Part shown: positions 60,995 to 64,000 of the stretch, piece by piece | Layout: each line of letters starts with the position of its first letter | How positions within the stretch are numbered: position 1 is the first letter of the stretch | Assembly (NCBI RefSeq): GCF_026167545.1 | Contig: NZ_CP110678.1 | Location: 3,027,501-3,091,500 of the forward strand | Direction of reading: 5' to 3' | DNA: 64,000 bases | Source: Sphingomonas sp. S1-29 | GTDB taxonomy: Bacteria; Pseudomonadota; Alphaproteobacteria; Sphingomonadales; Sphingomonadaceae | Translations under genes and position numbers: made by a program | The notes under the pieces: generated by a model | What the model was told of the DNA's origin: nothing | The model's input: only the letters and a program-made list of their open reading frames with translations | Databases searched by the model: none

Positions 60995-62686
60995 TCAAGC
61001 CTCCGCCGCGAGCTCGGCGACCAGATCCTTGCGGCTGAGCTTGCCGATCATCGTCTTGGGCAGCGCCTCGCGCACCACCACCGCGTCGAGCCGCTCGTGC
61101 TTGCCGAGCTGCGGGTTGATCCACGCCGCGATCGCCTCGCCGGTAACGCCGCTGTCCTCGACCAGCGTCACATAGGCGCGCGGCACTTCGCCGCGATAGG
61201 TGTCGGGCATGCCGATCACCAGCGCCTCGCGCACCGCAGGGTGATGGTACAGGATCGCCTCGATCTGGCTGGGGAACACCTTGAAGCCGCCGACCGCGAT
61301 CATGTCCTTCAGTCGGTCGACGATGCGGATATAGCCATCCTCGTCGATCGTCCCGACATCGCCGGTGCGCAGCCAGCGACTGCCGTCGGCGGCGTGGCAG
61401 AACGCTTCGCCATCGGCATCGGGGCGGTTCCAATAGCCGAGCATGATCTGCGGCCCCGCGACGACGATCTCGCCAGGCTCGCCATCGGGGGCGGGGCGCG
61501 AGGGATCGGCCTTGTCGACCAGCCGCACCCGCGTCGCGGGCAGCGGCAGGCCGATCGTCCCCGACTTGTTCAGCCCCTCATAGGGATTGGTCGACACCAC
61601 GCCCGAGCTTTCGGACAGGCCATAGCCCTCGACCAATTTGGCCCCCGACACCTCCTCGAACCGCGCCTTGAGTTCGGCGGGCAGCGGCGCCCCGCCCGAA
61701 ATGCAGATCCGCAGCGAGCTGAGGTCGGTCTTGGTGAGATTGGGATGTTCGAGCAGCGCGCGATACATCGTCGGCACGCCGGGTAGCGCGGTCGCGCCGG
61801 TGCGCGCGATCGCTGCCAGTGCCGCGCCCGCCTCGAAGCGCGGCAGCAACACCATCTCGCCGCCCGCCACCACGGTGCGGTTGAGCACGCAGGTGTTGGC
61901 GAAGACATGGAACATCGGCAGCGCGCCCAGGATGCGATCGACCCCGATCCCGCGCTGCGGATCGACCTCGGCCACCTGCCGCGCATTAGCCGACAAATTC
62001 TGGTGGCTCAGCATCGCGCCCTTGGGGCTGCCGGTGGTGCCGCCGGTATATTGAATCAGCGCCAGATCGGTCATCGGATCGAGCGGCGGGGTATCGCACG
62101 CGCCCTGGTTGGCGATCAGCGCCGAGAAGGCGGTGATGCGCGGATCAGCGGGGCGCGGCGCGATCTCCTTGCGCTTGAGCATCCGGTAGAAGACCGACTT
62201 CGCGGCGGGCAGCGCGCCCGCGACCGACCCCACTACAAGCCGCTCGAGCGAGCTTTGGTCGAGCACCTTCACCGCGGTCGGCAACAACGCGCTCGCCGAG
62301 ATCGTGAACAGCAGCCGCGTCCCCGAATCCTCGACCTGATGCGCGAGCTCGTCGGCGGTATAAAGCGGCGAGAAATTCACCACCGTCGCGCCGAGCTTGA
62401 GGATGCCGTAATAGGCCGCGACGTAATGCGGGACGTTGGGCAGGTACAAACCGATCCGGTCGCCCTTGCCATAGCCCAGCGCCGCCAGCCCGCACGCGAC
62501 GCGGCTCGCGCCGTCGAGCGTCTCGGCATAGCTGTACCGCCGGCCCAGAAATTCGATCAGCGGCGCGTCGCCGCGTTCGCGCGCCGATTGTTCGAACAGC
62601 GCGATCATCGTCTGCGGCGGGAATGCGCGATCCCACGCGCCGGGGTGGTGATAGGCGGTCCGCCAGGCGGTCTCGGGATCGGTCAT
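60995..62686 (-). CDS. Long-chain fatty-acid-CoA ligase (AMP-forming)
   Basis: 563 residues. P-loop-like ALIQYTGGTTGSPKGAMLSH, adenylate motif VEGYGLSESSGV, WLRTGDVGTIDEDGYIRIVDRLKDMI and C-terminal Lys in MIGKLSRKDLV. It activates fatty acids with ATP and CoA. FadD-like length and PNVPHYVAAYYGILKLGAT support a medium/long-chain ligase. No other beta-oxidation genes adjoin. Confidence 0.92.
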   Translation of the reverse strand: MTDPETAWRTAYHHPGAWDRAFPPQTMIALFEQSARERGDAPLIEFLGRRYSYAETLDGASRVACGLAALGYGKGDRIGLYLPNVPHYVAAYYGILKLGATVVNFSPLYTADELAHQVEDSGTRLLFTISASALLPTAVKVLDQSSLERLVVGSVAGALPAAKSVFYRMLKRKEIAPRPADPRITAFSALIANQGACDTPPLDPMTDLALIQYTGGTTGSPKGAMLSHQNLSANARQVAEVDPQRGIGVDRILGALPMFHVFANTCVLNRTVVAGGEMVLLPRFEAGAALAAIARTGATALPGVPTMYRALLEHPNLTKTDLSSLRICISGGAPLPAELKARFEEVSGAKLVEGYGLSESSGVVSTNPYEGLNKSGTIGLPLPATRVRLVDKADPSRPAPDGEPGEIVVAGPQIMLGYWNRPDADGEAFCHAADGSRWLRTGDVGTIDEDGYIRIVDRLKDMIAVGGFKVFPSQIEAILYHHPAVREALVIGMPDTYRGEVPRAYVTLVEDSGVTGEAIAAWINPQLGKHERLDAVVVREALPKTMIGKLSRKDLVAELAAEA

Positions 62687-62723
62687 TTACACAGGTGTAA
62701 GCAGCGTTTTGGGGCGGTGCAAG

Positions 62724-62921
62724 CTAGCGCGCGATCCGCTGTGTCCAGGTCACCAGCACCGATACCGCCATCAATCCGGTGTCGATCGCCGCGACGATCT
62801 GGCGCGGGGTGGGGTCGCTGGTGTCGTGCAGATTGATTCGAATGTCGGTGGTCGGATGGCGCACCGCCAGCAGCAGCACCAGCAACGCAATCAGGACCAG
62901 ACCATAAGGGCGACGCTGCAT
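62724..62921 (-). CDS. Small membrane protein, unknown
   Basis: 65 residues from ATG 62921 (80 if from ATG 62966, with an Arg/Ser-rich extension). One strong helix (YGLVLIALLVLLLAV), then TTDIRINLHDTSDPTPRQIVA and a second weaker hydrophobic stretch (TGLMAVSVLVTWTQ). No family recognised. GGAG lies about 10 nt before ATG 62921. Divergent from the ABC-F gene. Confidence 0.6.
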   Translation of the reverse strand: MQRRPYGLVLIALLVLLLAVRHPTTDIRINLHDTSDPTPRQIVAAIDTGLMAVSVLVTWTQRIAR

Positions 62922-63041
62922 GCCGTTCGAACTCCGACGCGACGAAGATTTGACCGGGCGTGACATATCGTAATCGCGAACCGCTTGCCAGCGTTTCGCA
63001 AGCCGGTCGCGTTTGCGGCGATTGCCTGCTATCGGGCGCGC

Positions 63042-64000
63042 ATGCTGAACCTGAACGCGATCACGGTGCGCCTTGGCGGGCGCCTTATCCTCGATAACGC
63101 CACCGCCGCCTTGCCCCCCGGAAGCCGCGTCGGCCTGATCGGCCGCAACGGCGCTGGCAAGTCGACGCTGGTGCGCGTGATTGCCGGGCTGCTCGAACCC
63201 GATGGCGGCGCCGCCGAAATGCCCAAGGCCGCACGCCTCGGCTATATCGCGCAGGAAGCCCCCTCGGGCACCGCGACTCCGTTCGAAACCGTGCTCGCCG
63301 CCGATGTCGAGCGCGCGGCTTTGCTCGAAGAGGTCGAAGAGCTCGAGGATATGGACCGCGTGGTCGAAATCCACGAGCGGCTGATTGCGATCGACGCGCA
63401 CGCCGCCCCCGCGCGCGCTGCGCGGATCCTGGTCGGCCTCGGCTTCGACGAGGAAATGCAGCAGCGCCCGCTCGACAGCTTCTCGGGCGGCTGGAAGATG
63501 CGAGTCGCGCTCGCCGCCTTGCTGTTCAGCCAGCCCGACCTGCTGCTGCTCGACGAACCATCGAACCATCTCGATCTCGAAGCGGTGATGTGGCTCGAGG
63601 ATTTCCTGAAAGGCTACAAGGCGACGATCGTCGTCGTCAGCCACGAGCGCGATTTCCTCAACAACGTCGTCGATCACATCCTGCATCTGCAGGGCGGCAA
63701 GGTGACGCTCTATCCCGGCGGCTATGACGCGTTCGAAAAGCAGCGCGCCGAACGGATGGCGCAGCTCGAAGCCGCGCGCACCAGCCAGATGGCGCAGCGC
63801 GCCAAGCTGCAGGAATATATCGCACGCAATTCGGCGCGCGCCTCAACCGCCAAGCAGGCACAGTCGCGGCAAAAGGCCCTGGCACGCATGTCGCCGATCG
63901 CTTCGATGGCCGAGGATCCGACGCTCAGCTTCGACTTTCCCGATCCCACCGAATTGCGCCCGCCGCTGGTGACGCTCGACATGGCCAGCGTCGGCTATGG
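63042..64000 (+). CDS. ABC-F family ATPase, N-terminal part
   Basis: About 319 codons to the window edge with no stop. First ATPase cassette: Walker A GRNGAGKST (34-42), signature LDSFSGGWKMRVALA, Walker B LLLLDEPSNHLDLEAV, switch His VVVSHERDF. It then enters the long helical linker (RMAQLEAARTSQMAQRAKL) and the start of the second cassette. No membrane segment. ABC-F proteins (Uup/EttA type) act on ribosomes. The absence of the short arm insert of EttA suggests a Uup/YheS-like member. Confidence 0.9.
   Translation, partial: MLNLNAITVRLGGRLILDNATAALPPGSRVGLIGRNGAGKSTLVRVIAGLLEPDGGAAEMPKAARLGYIAQEAPSGTATPFETVLAADVERAALLEEVEELEDMDRVVEIHERLIAIDAHAAPARAARILVGLGFDEEMQQRPLDSFSGGWKMRVALAALLFSQPDLLLLDEPSNHLDLEAVMWLEDFLKGYKATIVVVSHERDFLNNVVDHILHLQGGKVTLYPGGYDAFEKQRAERMAQLEAARTSQMAQRAKLQEYIARNSARASTAKQAQSRQKALARMSPIASMAEDPTLSFDFPDPTELRPPLVTLDMASVGY

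Overview
The window is high-GC chromosomal DNA from an alphaproteobacterium. It is most likely a sphingomonad (Sphingomonas or a close relative). The evidence is the gene families (SapC, HWE histidine kinase, CpdR, UPF0262, ExbB-ExbD-ExbD, RcnB-like protein, TonB receptors), the codon use, and several intergenic palindromic repeat families that I associate with sphingomonads. It looks like core chromosome. I see no prophage, CRISPR array, insertion sequence or rRNA.

Layout. 1-9.6 kb: the end of an RluA-type pseudouridine synthase, ArfB, free-Met-R-sulfoxide reductase, an RcnB-like secreted protein, DUF1289, a DEAD-box helicase, an FAD-linked oxidase, SapC, a probable small RNA with its own promoter and terminator, N-formylglutamate amidohydrolase, CpdR, tRNA-Val and a hemerythrin-domain protein. 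9.7-20.4 kb is the accessory-looking part: an orphan HWE kinase, a decayed acetate CoA-transferase fragment, DUF2332, a chemoreceptor, an intact TonB-dependent receptor, and then a chimeric scar where a second chemoreceptor (5' part) is joined to a second receptor of the same type (3' part). tRNA-Arg follows. 20.6-26.1 kb: a queuosine-precursor transporter, a Phd/PIN toxin-antitoxin pair, purC-purS-purQ, and a kynureninase translationally coupled to a lipoprotein alpha/beta hydrolase. 26.3-35.2 kb: parC, a GGDEF-EAL protein, a DUF1285-NUDIX-cca operon, GNAT, GST and folB with a pteridine-reductase-like SDR. 36.3-38.9 kb: a tonB-exbB-exbD-exbD operon closed by a textbook terminator. 39-50.4 kb: a TPR-like secreted protein, dcd, DUF808, cdd, a GH25-like protein, UPF0262, dnaB, a D-glycerate-type dehydrogenase, an SH3 protein, thiolase, prepilin peptidase and an aldehyde dehydrogenase. 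50.9-64 kb: an M16 protease, a YciF-type ferritin-like protein, tgt and queA around OsmC and HAD genes, a cyclophilin, coaD, ispA-xseB, an acyl-CoA ligase and the start of an ABC-F ATPase.

How the genes work together. TonB-ExbB-ExbD would energise the outer-membrane receptor at 14.7-17.2 kb. The YhhQ transporter, Tgt and QueA all serve queuosine tRNA modification. PurC/S/Q are consecutive purine steps. ispA and xseB form the usual isoprenoid cluster, without dxs in view. Many neighbours overlap by ATGA, GTGA or TTGA, so translational coupling is common.

The most notable sequence-level observations are: (i) a REP-like family whose 5-bp stems covary between copies around a fixed core; (ii) the chemoreceptor/TonB-receptor fusion scar; (iii) an EF-hand-like loop inside the TonB receptor; (iv) the C-rich-loop small RNA at 7.3 kb; (v) the lipoprotein hydrolase coupled to kynU.
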